From: Gammaproteobacteria bacterium
GTDB taxonomy: Bacteria; Pseudomonadota; Gammaproteobacteria; Arenicellales; Poriferihabitantaceae
Assembly (NCBI GenBank): GCA_012103395.1
Contig: WLWV01000006.1
Span: 1 to 35,843, forward strand
Length of the DNA: 35,843 bases
Direction of reading: 5' to 3'
The notes below the pieces were generated by a model. That model saw only the letters and a program-made list of their open reading frames with translations. It did not search any database and was not told where the DNA came from. The translations under genes were made by a program, and so were the position numbers. Positions 11,024 through 20,482 of this stretch are shown piece after piece; within the stretch, counting starts at the first letter, position 1; the number at the start of each line of letters is the position of its first letter.

Positions 11024-11110
11024 GGATTAGTGTTAACACTCGACCATACACAATTATTGTGGCGACAACTCCGCCACGACCATTAGCAGCCCAACACAAG
11101 AGCAGACTCC

Positions 11111-12508
11111 ATGCAAGAATATGATGTAATCATTATTGGTAGCGGACCGGCAGGTAAGACTGCTGCTATTCAGGCCGCCAAACTTGGCAAAAGTGTGGCC
11201 ATTATTGATGGAATGCCACAGATAGGCGGGGTTTGTGTTCATACTGGCACCATCCCAAGCAAGACCCTAAGAGAAACCGTACTGAATCTCACTGGGTGGC
11301 GGGAACGTGGTTTCTATGGACGCTCCTATCGCGTTAAGGATGATATAAAAGCGGAAGATCTGATGGAGCGATTACACCTAACCCTGCAAAGTGAAGTGGA
11401 TATCCTAGAAGATCATTTACTCAAAAATGGCGTCGATATTTTTCAAGGCTTCGGTCGTTTTATCGATGACAAGACCATCGAGATCAACACTACCGATGGA
11501 CACCTTATTCCGGTCACCGCCGCAAAATTTATCATCGCAGTAGGAACTCGCACGTATCGTCCTGACTACGTCCCCTTTAATGGGGAGACCATTATTGACA
11601 GTGACGAAGTCACGCGCATGAAAAAGCTTCCTCGTTCGCTCATTGTGATTGGCGCTGGAGTTGTTGGGGTGGAATATGCCACCATCTTCAAAACCTTGGA
11701 CATTAACGTCACCCTAATTGAGCCCAGAGAAACGATGCTCGATTTTATGGATCAGGAAGTGTTGATGCATTTTCGCCATGACATTATGGACGATGGGCTC
11801 CGTCTTCAGTTTGGACAAAAAGTATCAAAAATTGAATGTAGAAAAGACAAATCATGCGTTGTGAGACTAGAAAGCAATCGAGCGATTGCCGCTGACATGG
11901 TGTTATTCGCGGCGGGTCGTGTGGGGGCCACCGACAACATGGGGCTGAAAAAAATTGGTCTTGAAGTCGATCACCGCGGCCGCCTCAGTGTCAATGATCA
12001 ATTCCAAACCTCCATCCCACACATTTACGCAGCAGGTGATGTCGTCGGTTTTCCAAGTCTGGCATCCACTTCTCTAGAACAGGGCCGTATTGCGGTACTC
12101 AATGCTTTAGATCAACCCTGCCACAAAACACCTGAATTCTTTCCTTTCGGAATCTATGCCGTACCAGAAATGTCCACTGTGGGAATGAGTGAAGAGGAGG
12201 CAATAAAGCGGAAAATTCCCTATGAAATCGGCATTGTTCCGCTACGGGAAACGTCCAGAGGAAAGGTGATGGGGCTACAATCGGGGTTAATGAAAATGGT
12301 GTTTTCCGTGAAGAGTCGTCGATTATTGGGTGTCCACATCGTGGGCGAAGGGGCCACTGAATTGATCCACATTGGCCAAGCCGTACTCACCTTGAAAGGC
12401 ACTCTTGATTATTTCTTAGAAAATGCGTTCAATTATCCGACCCTCGCAGAAGCTTATAAAATTGCGGCATTACACGCCTATAATCGAATCGCATCACTGG
12501 AAGAGTGA
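11111..12508 (+). CDS. sthA: Soluble (Si-specific) NAD(P)+ transhydrogenase
   Basis: 465 aa flavoprotein; IIGSGPAGKTAAIQAAKLGKSVAIID, GVCVHTGTIPSKTLRE, GAGVVGVEYATIF, YAAGDVVGFPSLASTSLEQGR. Confidence 0.92.
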   Translation: MQEYDVIIIGSGPAGKTAAIQAAKLGKSVAIIDGMPQIGGVCVHTGTIPSKTLRETVLNLTGWRERGFYGRSYRVKDDIKAEDLMERLHLTLQSEVDILEDHLLKNGVDIFQGFGRFIDDKTIEINTTDGHLIPVTAAKFIIAVGTRTYRPDYVPFNGETIIDSDEVTRMKKLPRSLIVIGAGVVGVEYATIFKTLDINVTLIEPRETMLDFMDQEVLMHFRHDIMDDGLRLQFGQKVSKIECRKDKSCVVRLESNRAIAADMVLFAAGRVGATDNMGLKKIGLEVDHRGRLSVNDQFQTSIPHIYAAGDVVGFPSLASTSLEQGRIAVLNALDQPCHKTPEFFPFGIYAVPEMSTVGMSEEEAIKRKIPYEIGIVPLRETSRGKVMGLQSGLMKMVFSVKSRRLLGVHIVGEGATELIHIGQAVLTLKGTLDYFLENAFNYPTLAEAYKIAALHAYNRIASLEE

Positions 12509-12562
12509 TACCTTTAGTGCGTCACCAATGTCTAATGTCTCCGACAAGTAGAGAAAGTAACA

Positions 12563-12847
12563 ATGCTTAAACTGATTAAATCACTATTTACGGGCTCACC
12601 ATCGAATGTCAACCCGACCCCTGAAGCCACTGTGGAATACAGTGGCTTCCGTATTACCCCCTGCCCACAAAGTGCCAAAGGTGGCTGGTCCACGGAAGCT
12701 ATTATTGAAAAAGAGATAGATGGAGAAACTAAACAACACCACTTTATTCGAGCTGATAGCTCTTCGGGTAAAGAAGGGGCCATAGAGCTCATCTTGAGCA
12801 AAAGCCGGACCACGATTGATCAATTAGGTGAGAAGATCTTTCGATAA
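12563..12847 (+). CDS. HlyU family protein
   Basis: 94 aa; IKSLFTGSP...YSGFRITPCPQSAKGGWSTEAIIEKEIDGETKQHHFIRAD typical of the HlyU family. Confidence 0.82.
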   Translation: MLKLIKSLFTGSPSNVNPTPEATVEYSGFRITPCPQSAKGGWSTEAIIEKEIDGETKQHHFIRADSSSGKEGAIELILSKSRTTIDQLGEKIFR

Positions 12848-12901
12848 AAACGGAAAATAGCAGCATCGTCCTAACCCGCTATCTGACTTTATCCGGAACT
12901 A

Positions 12902-12935
12902 ACCTAAGCAATGGTCAAGCGACCATGGCTTAGGT
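12902..12935 (+). terminator. Candidate intrinsic terminator hairpin after the hlyU-like gene
   Basis: acctaagcaatggtc-aagc-gaccatggcttaggt: 15-bp arms with one mismatch; followed by the weakly T-rich cttattctc. Confidence 0.5.
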
Positions 12936-13069
12936 CTTATTCTCAGGCTTTCCCTTCCTGTTACTTCATCATCACTCCTAGCAACGACAAAAACACCTAA
13001 AACAACCTCTTAAAAATACGAATCCTCGAATATCAGGAGAAATCCGGAAGAATCAAGTTTAGTGATTTC

Positions 13070-14044
13070 CTAAGGTATTAACACAGATGATCCGGTGGTT
13101 TTTCGATTCTCCAAGTCATTATGCGCACCGATTGCATTTGACAATGCATACTCCTGATTCACAGAAACACTGACTGCGCCCGACGCCACGACATCAAAAA
13201 GCTCATTCGCTGAAGACTCTAACTCAGACCTTGTGGCGGTATAATTGAACAAGGTAGGCCGGGTTAAAAACAACGACCCTTTGGCACTTAATATAGAAAG
13301 ATCAAAGGGTTCAACCTTACCCGATGACTGGCCGAATAACACCATGGATCCTCGTGGTTGTAAACAGTCCAATGAGGACATAAAAGTAGATTGGCCCACG
13401 GAATCATAGACCACGGGAACCCCTTTACCATCGGTAATCTCCCGAACTCTTTCCACAAAGTTTTCTTCGGTATAGATAATCGGATAATCACATCCATTTT
13501 GTCGTGCAAGCGCCGCTTTTTCTTCTGATCCCACCGTTCCTATCACAGTAGCACCGAGATGCTTCGCCCATTGACACGCAATGAGCCCAACGCCACCCGC
13601 CGCGGCATGAAACAGGATAGTGTCTCCTGACTTTACTCTAAATGTGCTTCTTAGAAGATACTGTGCGGTCATCCCTTTCAACATCATTGCCGCTGCTGTG
13701 CTGTCTTCAACACCGTCTGGAATTTTCACCAGTTTAACTGCTTCAATGTTTCTCGATTCCGCATAGGCACCCAATGGCGTTGCGGCATAGGCCACACGAT
13801 CCCCTATTTCTAAGCCCTCCACGCCGTCTCCGATGTTTTCTACAATCCCTGCAGCTTCCAGTCCCGGCGTAAATGGCAGTGGTGCTGGATACACGCCGGT
13901 ACGAAAGTAAACGTCGATAAAATTTAGTCCAATCGCCGTGTGAGCAACTTGCACCTCACCAGGTCCCGGGTCAGTCAGCACCGCAGACTCCCATTTCATT
14001 ACCTCTGCACCGCCGGTTTCGTGTACGCGAATTAGTTGAGTCAT
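13070..14044 (-). CDS. Zinc-independent quinone oxidoreductase (NADPH), QOR/MDR family
   Basis: GLNFIDVYFRTGVYPAPLPFTPGLEAAGIVE, AAAMMLKGMTAQYLLR, FHAAAGGVGLIACQWAKHLGATVIGTV. Confidence 0.92.
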   Translation of the reverse strand: MTQLIRVHETGGAEVMKWESAVLTDPGPGEVQVAHTAIGLNFIDVYFRTGVYPAPLPFTPGLEAAGIVENIGDGVEGLEIGDRVAYAATPLGAYAESRNIEAVKLVKIPDGVEDSTAAAMMLKGMTAQYLLRSTFRVKSGDTILFHAAAGGVGLIACQWAKHLGATVIGTVGSEEKAALARQNGCDYPIIYTEENFVERVREITDGKGVPVVYDSVGQSTFMSSLDCLQPRGSMVLFGQSSGKVEPFDLSILSAKGSLFLTRPTLFNYTATRSELESSANELFDVVASGAVSVSVNQEYALSNAIGAHNDLENRKTTGSSVLIP

Positions 14045-14756
14045 GTCAGTATTCAGATTGAAAGGTTATTTTGGCCCAAAAGCCCACTAATACGCAGGAT
14101 TATACTTTTTTCTACTCCCCCATACAGGACTATCGACCAGCGGGTATCCCTGCCTATATGAAAAACTGATGCGCAATGCTTCTCGCCCCCCAATCTCAGA
14201 ATTAGCCGCCTATTTGTCTTATAACCACCATTGACATTTTTTCCATTTCAAAACAGTCTCCGAGTCCATCAAGCCCTCCATCACAGCGCAATACCTATTT
14301 TCTCGGAAACATGTGAAAACTATGCTATTTCAGCGCTCCCGCATTATCATTTGGATACCATTTTGGGTGCTACCGAGCAGAGCATCACGGTGGTAGTATG
14401 TAAGCTAACGGACAATATGGGTATTCCTTGGTATCCTTGGGGATTGACTCTAAGTACAATCATCGAAGATGTGTCAGCCCCATTAGTTTTAGGGCGTCTC
14501 TGAAAGGCTTGGACGAGTCGAATTGAGATGAAAAATGACCGGATTTGAGGCACTAATCCCGCGTAATAGTCGTTCTATTGCGAAGATTCGCAACGTAAAA
14601 GCCGTTCATTTCTCGCTCAAGGCGACCGACCATAACTTTTATAGGGGTTCCTTAGAATAGTCCGAATTAAACTTTATGCCACAGCCATCAGACGACGACA
14701 AATAGAAGCGGTCTCAGAACTAAGAAATCCTTGGTAATCAATTAAGAAAGCATACG

Positions 14757-15758
14757 TTGAAAAAGAACAATTTCAAAAATAACCTGTTAATTATCGGAAA
14801 GGCCCTACTATCCGCTGGACTCATCATCTGGCTCTTACGGGGCGCCGATTTTGACCGAATATGGATGACGGTAAAAACGGCGAATGCGACTTATCTGGTT
14901 GTGGCTTTTTGCATGTTTTATATAGGGTATCTGGTGATTGCCCTTAGATGGCGATTGCTGCTAAGAGCACAAAATATTCACGCGCCACTCTCCTATTTGC
15001 TCGAATCATTTACCATCGCAATGCTGTTCAATAACCTGCTGCCGTCCACCATTGGGGGAGATGCCTATCGAATGTATGACATCTGGAAAATTGGTGGCAA
15101 CAAGAGTCAGTCGTTTTCCATCATCCTCATTGACCGATGCTTTGGGATGTTTGCGCTGGTTTGCTATGGCTTTATCGCGGCTATTTTGGCAGAGGAAGTA
15201 CGAGATGCGGTGCCTGGGTTGGTGTTCTATCTCGGCAGTATTCTCGTGGCTATGCTAATTTTTATGTGGATGGTTTTTGGTTCTGGGGTAGGGCTTCTTG
15301 ACTGGTTTCTAAACCTTAAGATTAGTTTCTTAAGCATACCTCAGCGTATCGTCAGAAAGCTGACCAGTGGCTTGGTCCTGTTTCGTGGAAGGGGCGATGT
15401 CCTGATTCGTGCATTATTTTTGTCGTACTTACTACAGCTAAATGTCATCATCCATTTTATTATCGTCACCTATGCTCTGGGCATTGATATCCCTTGGGCG
15501 GGGATGTTCATTATTATCCCTTTAGCGACATTGATCATGCTGCTTCCCGTTTCCATTAATGGGGTTGGGGTACGTGAAGCGATCTTCGTTTTTTTCTTTG
15601 CTTTATATGGCGTCATGGCGGAATCGGCCATCGCGTTTGCCTGGGTCGCGTTGGCCATGCTTTTGGCTCAGGGCATTATAGGCGGCATCGTATTTATCCT
15701 ACGACGCCGTAAACCCGAAAGCGTTAGAGTTGAAAATCGTGGACCTGAAGCCTACTAG
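14757..15758 (+). CDS. Lysylphosphatidylglycerol synthase TM region/flippase-like domain protein (UPF0104)
   Basis: 333 aa multi-TM; ALRWRLLLRAQNI, NNLLPSTIGGDAYRMYDIWK, DRCFGMFALV, PVSINGVGVREAIFVFFF; TTG start. Confidence 0.87.
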   Translation: MKKNNFKNNLLIIGKALLSAGLIIWLLRGADFDRIWMTVKTANATYLVVAFCMFYIGYLVIALRWRLLLRAQNIHAPLSYLLESFTIAMLFNNLLPSTIGGDAYRMYDIWKIGGNKSQSFSIILIDRCFGMFALVCYGFIAAILAEEVRDAVPGLVFYLGSILVAMLIFMWMVFGSGVGLLDWFLNLKISFLSIPQRIVRKLTSGLVLFRGRGDVLIRALFLSYLLQLNVIIHFIIVTYALGIDIPWAGMFIIIPLATLIMLLPVSINGVGVREAIFVFFFALYGVMAESAIAFAWVALAMLLAQGIIGGIVFILRRRKPESVRVENRGPEAY

Positions 15759-15854
15759 TCTGAAAATGACCGTCGTAAAGAGGGAGAATATCGAAAGAGG
15801 CCATTTTTAAGCGGAGTAGATATGCGAAAGCCGGAGGAAACCAACCTGTCGTGA

Positions 15855-16565
15855 TTAGTCAAAGCTAATAGGAAGTAACTCTTTCACTTCAACGCCCGTT
15901 TCAGTGTGAAATAATCGTATAGCCGCAACTTCCACACCACTTTTCCGGGCTTCTAACAAGCTTTGGTAATAATTCGGATCAATATCCCTGGCAATTTTAA
16001 ATTCTTTGCCTTCGGGTCGACTCACTGCAAACAGCATGACACTTCGATGGCCTTGCTTAACCGCATGTGCTAACAACGCCAAGTGTTTTTTTCCTCTTGT
16101 CGTTACAGCATCTGGAAATTGAATCAAACCATCTTTCAATAACGTCGCGTTTTTCACCTCAACATAACAGTCCCGACGACCTTGGGCACTCAGTAGAAAA
16201 TCGAAACGGGAATGATCGAACCCCTCGGCAAGATAAACCGGTTCGGTTTTTAAATTGGAGTAGTTGGTTAAAAGCTCAATTTTCTCATTTTGAATGAAAC
16301 TACCAATGAAATGATTAACTCGATTGGTATTGACACCTATCCAGCCTTGCCCCATGTCAACCCTTTCCAAGGTCCAGTTAAGTTTACGCTTGGGATTTGT
16401 ACTGGCGCTTAATTGGACCGCAGCACCAGGCCCCCAGCAACTGGTCATTGCTCCCGTGTTCGGACAATGAGCGGTCACAATCTCTCCAGTCGCTAACTCT
16501 ACATCTGCCAGAAATCGCTTATATCGCGAAAGAATCTTTCCGTCAGTGAGCGCTGGGAGCTCCAT
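15855..16565 (-). CDS. sfsA: DNA/RNA nuclease SfsA
   Basis: [75 protein letters not shown]. Confidence 0.94.
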   Translation of the reverse strand: [236 protein letters not shown]

Positions 16566-16566
16566 C

Positions 16567-17040
16567 TTACGATAGTTTATCGCGATACAATGCGTCTGCC
16601 GTGGCTAATGCTTCTTCATAGGGCGTGCATTTTCGGGAAGCTTTAACAAAACCCAGCGCTTCCACCATACTCATCCCCTGATACCAAGCCAGATAGCTGG
16701 TAACAATTCCCGGCGACCTCTCACTGCCCGCCGTGCAGTGCACATAAACCGTGTGCCCCTGAGCGATAAGATTTGACACCACCTGCGTTGCCTCGGGTAG
16801 TAAATCGATAAAGTCTGTTTCGTCGAAATCGACAATCTGGATACGTTCAATGTGAATTGATCGCTGGTGGTATCTTTCAAGAAGATCTTCCCAATTGATC
16901 CCTTGCACCACGAAGTCGGCGTCCGTTTGCAAATTGAGTACCGCTGAAATACCCGCCTGACTCAGAACATCGATATCTTCAAGCGTTTTTGGGCATGAAC
17001 CAACGAATAGGTTATCCTGAACTACGTCGAAATTCACCAT
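16567..17040 (-). CDS. Dual-specificity phosphatase-like protein
   Basis: NLFVGSCPKTLEDIDVLSQAGISAVLNLQTDAD, active site VYVHCTAGSERSPG (HCxxGxxR-like, CTAGSERS); start at 17040 avoids overlap with the upstream gene. Confidence 0.83.
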   Translation of the reverse strand: MVNFDVVQDNLFVGSCPKTLEDIDVLSQAGISAVLNLQTDADFVVQGINWEDLLERYHQRSIHIERIQIVDFDETDFIDLLPEATQVVSNLIAQGHTVYVHCTAGSERSPGIVTSYLAWYQGMSMVEALGFVKASRKCTPYEEALATADALYRDKLS

Positions 17041-17053
17041 ATGCGATAGAACA

Positions 17054-18367
17054 TTAGAAAGTGGCATTGGTCCCGAGATAGACCTTGGTCGTCCCACCCT
17101 CGGAAAAACCATGGGCCACATCAAGCCGAATATCTGTTTTCACATACCGCTTCAGCTTCCATCGTAAACCAAAACCCGCCGAATATTTTAACTCTGACAA
17201 TTTCACATCATCGCCGGAACTCCACGCGTCTCCGACATCCATTATTAGCGCTCCTCGCAAGGTTTCTTTTTTAAAAATTGGTCGCAACCATTCTGCATTC
17301 AGTAGTAGAAAACTATTGCCCTCCACATGATCTCTTTCATAGCCTCGCAACGAGCGACTGCCGGCGATGTTGAATTGCGGTGGGCCGAGTATTGAATTAG
17401 TGGTATGGCCTATCCTAGCCTGTAAGTTAATATTGGAATGGTTAGTTTTTGGTAATGGGATGTACTTACGATAAAACAACATCTGCTTAAGCAAATCCAC
17501 TGTGGAGCCGGTTTCACTGCCGGCATAAGTCAGTTCATACCCATAGTGATGTCCTGAACGACTCAGCAGCATATCGTCCACAAAATCACCATCTATTGCC
17601 GCAACCAGCGCTTTTACTGTTGGGTCCGGAAATAGATCAGCAGTACCGGAAACGAATTCATGCTCATACTTCTGCCAAAGCAACCCTCCACGAACCTGAA
17701 CTCCTTTGCTTGCTCCGTCACGTTTTAGCCAACGACCAATGAAAGGCTCCACATAAACCCGAGTTCTTTCGTAATTCCCACTCTGTCCGTCGATGGTTTC
17801 TTCCAAACTGGTTTGTTCTCTTCCCACATTCAGCTTGAAAGAATAAGGGGTGCCAGAGATGCGAGGGTAGTGATACTCCCACTTTGCTTCCGTTTCATCT
17901 TTTTCTTGGGTGTCCTTAAACTTCTTATAGGCCACCGTGAGTTTGGAACGTTGATTCAAACCAAACAGATTATCTGAACGCCACACAATCCCCGTTGTAA
18001 TGTCCCCGTCACCACTGCGACCCAGTTTTGGCAACGCGAATGTAAATCGCTTCTCCTCCACTGATATGTTAACCACCAGTTTTCCATCACGTCTCACTGG
18101 TAACAGCTCAACCGCCTTAAAAAGCCCCATGTTTTTGACAGCCTGCGCCGAATCCAACACCAGTTGCTCGGTCAGCGTATCTCCCGATTCAAATAACAAT
18201 TCCTGCAGGATAGTAGTGGCTTGGGTTTTGTTGTTACCTGTGATTTCAATCTCGTCCACATTCCCGAAGGTCGCCGCTAGCAATACCGTGGGAGAACCGA
18301 CAAAAAACAGAAAAAAAATCTGCTGTATTGCAAATCGTTTAATGTGATTCAGGGTCGTGGAAAACAA
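17054..18367 (-). CDS. Omp85/BamA-TamA-like outer-membrane protein with one apparent POTRA domain
   Basis: Signal peptide, VDEIEITGNNKTQATTILQELLFESGDTLTEQLVLDSAQAVKNMGLFKAVEL (POTRA), barrel with GSRSLRGYERD and terminal YLGTNATF. Confidence 0.82.
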   Translation of the reverse strand: MFSTTLNHIKRFAIQQIFFLFFVGSPTVLLAATFGNVDEIEITGNNKTQATTILQELLFESGDTLTEQLVLDSAQAVKNMGLFKAVELLPVRRDGKLVVNISVEEKRFTFALPKLGRSGDGDITTGIVWRSDNLFGLNQRSKLTVAYKKFKDTQEKDETEAKWEYHYPRISGTPYSFKLNVGREQTSLEETIDGQSGNYERTRVYVEPFIGRWLKRDGASKGVQVRGGLLWQKYEHEFVSGTADLFPDPTVKALVAAIDGDFVDDMLLSRSGHHYGYELTYAGSETGSTVDLLKQMLFYRKYIPLPKTNHSNINLQARIGHTTNSILGPPQFNIAGSRSLRGYERDHVEGNSFLLLNAEWLRPIFKKETLRGALIMDVGDAWSSGDDVKLSELKYSAGFGLRWKLKRYVKTDIRLDVAHGFSEGGTTKVYLGTNATF

Positions 18368-18763
18368 AATTTGCTTATCATTTTTATCGGCAGTTAACTT
18401 TAGTCACTGTGAAGTACCTTGTGGCAGACCGGCTTTGGTCATCGAATTCGTACTAGCTTGAATTCTCGACTGAGCTTGCGAATCATCGCCTTCGGGTACT
18501 AAGGCTTGGAGGCCATTTCTATCGTGACACTGTCGCCATCATTTTTTTTGCCAAGAGTACCGTTTTACGTACTGGGAAGCAAGAAAATTTGAGTAATCAG
18601 CGAGCAATTGAAGGAACAATTACATGAATAATATCAATAAGATCAGCTATTATTCTCGAATACAAACCAAGTTCAATGGAACAAAACCAAGCTTTTGGTT
18701 ACAAATACCAATACAATATGAAAGTACCTTCATCTTACAAAACGTTACCTAAGGAGCCACACA

Positions 18764-19570
18764 ATGACGACGATGCAACGATTAAGGTTTTTAGCGTTGT
18801 TTTTCTTGGTATCTGTTCTTCTATCTGGATGTGCGTCCACCTCTTCCAAGGAAGGCGGGATAAACAGCAATGGAATAAGCCAATCTGACGCTGCTTTAAT
18901 CAGTGATAGGGACCCGCTGGAAAAAATGAACCGCTCTGTTCTGAAGTTCAACCTCAAAGCAGATAGATACGTCCTAAAGCCTGTTGCCAAAACCTACAAG
19001 AAGGTGATTCCTCAACCTATTCGTAACGGTGTCAGAAATTTCTTCTCAAACTTGCGAGAACCGATCAATATTGTAAATGACTTATTGCAAGGAAATCTGG
19101 CTCAAGCCGGCCGAGATACCGGACGTTTTGTGATTAACACAACATTTGGTTTTTTTGGGCTCAACGATGTTGCCAAATACATGAACCTGCCAAGAAATAA
19201 GGAAGATTTTGGGCAAACCCTTGCTGTCTGGGGAGTACCGGCGGGGCCTTATCTTGTTTTGCCCTTTTTCGGCCCTTCAAACCTAAGAGATACGACTGGT
19301 CTACTTTCTGAATTCAAGTACGGCGACGCGATATCCTTTATTGAATCCCCTGAAAGCGCCTATCTGAGAGGTCTCCGACTTGTCTCCCAACGTTCAGGCT
19401 TTCTCGGCGCAGACGACATACTGGATCTTCAACCTGACAAATACCTTTTTATTCGTGAAGGATATCGCCACCAGCGTCTGAGCCAAATTCACAATGGCAA
19501 TCCACCCAAAGTAGAAGAAGACGTTTCAGAAGACGAGCTGTTAGATGAACTGCTCGGCAGCGACACTTGA
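18764..19570 (+). CDS. mlaA: MlaA (VacJ) family lipoprotein
   Basis: Lipobox VLLSGCAS; DPLEKMNRSVLKFN, FFSNLREPINIVNDLLQG, RFVINTTFGFFGLNDVA, DFGQTLAVWGVPAGPYLVLPFFGPSNLRD. Confidence 0.94.
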   Translation: MTTMQRLRFLALFFLVSVLLSGCASTSSKEGGINSNGISQSDAALISDRDPLEKMNRSVLKFNLKADRYVLKPVAKTYKKVIPQPIRNGVRNFFSNLREPINIVNDLLQGNLAQAGRDTGRFVINTTFGFFGLNDVAKYMNLPRNKEDFGQTLAVWGVPAGPYLVLPFFGPSNLRDTTGLLSEFKYGDAISFIESPESAYLRGLRLVSQRSGFLGADDILDLQPDKYLFIREGYRHQRLSQIHNGNPPKVEEDVSEDELLDELLGSDT

Positions 19571-19579
19571 TGTTGTGTC

Positions 19580-20392
19580 GTGTCAATCTACGCAATAGGT
19601 GACCTCCAAGGCTGTGCGCAGCCATTGGAATCGCTGCTGGATAAAATTCGGTTTGACCCTGCTGAAGATCAGATTTGGTTGGCAGGAGATTTGGTCAACC
19701 GGGGTCCCGATTCGCTCCGTACACTGCACTTATTAAAACAATTGGGTTCGAGTGCGGTTTGCATACTGGGCAATCATGACCTACATCTTCTCGCCGTCGC
19801 TGCCGGTAAGCGGAGTCTACGATCCGGAGACACACTTCAGCCTATTTTGGAATCGCCGGACCGAGATGAACTACTTTATTGGCTAAGGCATCTTCCGCTA
19901 TTACATACCGACCATAGTGTGGGTGCGTTAGTGGTTCACGCCGGCGTTTACCCTAGCTGGGGCTTCAAACAACTCAAAAAACGTGCAGCGGAGGTCGAAA
20001 CAGTTCTGCGCTCACCTGAGTATTCCACCTTCTTCGAACACATGTATGGCAAGAACCCCACAAAGTGGGACGAAACGCTCTCTGGTTGGGACAGGCTGCG
20101 GTTCATCACCAATACACTAACTCGCATGCGCTATTGTGACCTTGACCATAACCTCGATTTCGCTCAAAAGGGGTCAATGGATAGCGCACCCAAAACACAT
20201 CTTCCATGGTTTCGTCACCCTTCAATGAAATGCCGTAAATGGAAAATTATCTTCGGTCATTGGTCGACGCTGGGGTTCTTTCAGGAAAATAACGTCGTTG
20301 GTCTCGACAGCGGTTGTGTTTGGGGAGGCAAATTAACTGCGATAGAATTAGATGGCCAAACTCCAGGCAAATATTGGCAACTAAACTGTTAA
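19580..20392 (+). CDS. apaH: Symmetrical bis(5'-nucleosyl)-tetraphosphatase
   Basis: YAIGDLQGCAQPLESLL, WLAGDLVNRGPDSL, ILGNHDLHLLAV, VHAGVYPSW, FGHWSTLG, LDSGCVWGGKLTA; GTG start. Confidence 0.95.
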   Translation: MSIYAIGDLQGCAQPLESLLDKIRFDPAEDQIWLAGDLVNRGPDSLRTLHLLKQLGSSAVCILGNHDLHLLAVAAGKRSLRSGDTLQPILESPDRDELLYWLRHLPLLHTDHSVGALVVHAGVYPSWGFKQLKKRAAEVETVLRSPEYSTFFEHMYGKNPTKWDETLSGWDRLRFITNTLTRMRYCDLDHNLDFAQKGSMDSAPKTHLPWFRHPSMKCRKWKIIFGHWSTLGFFQENNVVGLDSGCVWGGKLTAIELDGQTPGKYWQLNC

Positions 20393-20482
20393 CAAAAAAG
20401 TCAGAAACACCAACTTCTTTGGTATTCGAAACAATGGGATATCATCACATACCTTATCTGCCCACCTAAATTAAAGCATCAC

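Noticed and set aside
14231-14553. Overlapping short ORFs on both strands
   Set aside because: No recognisable family, no start context and the two frames conflict; likely non-coding.
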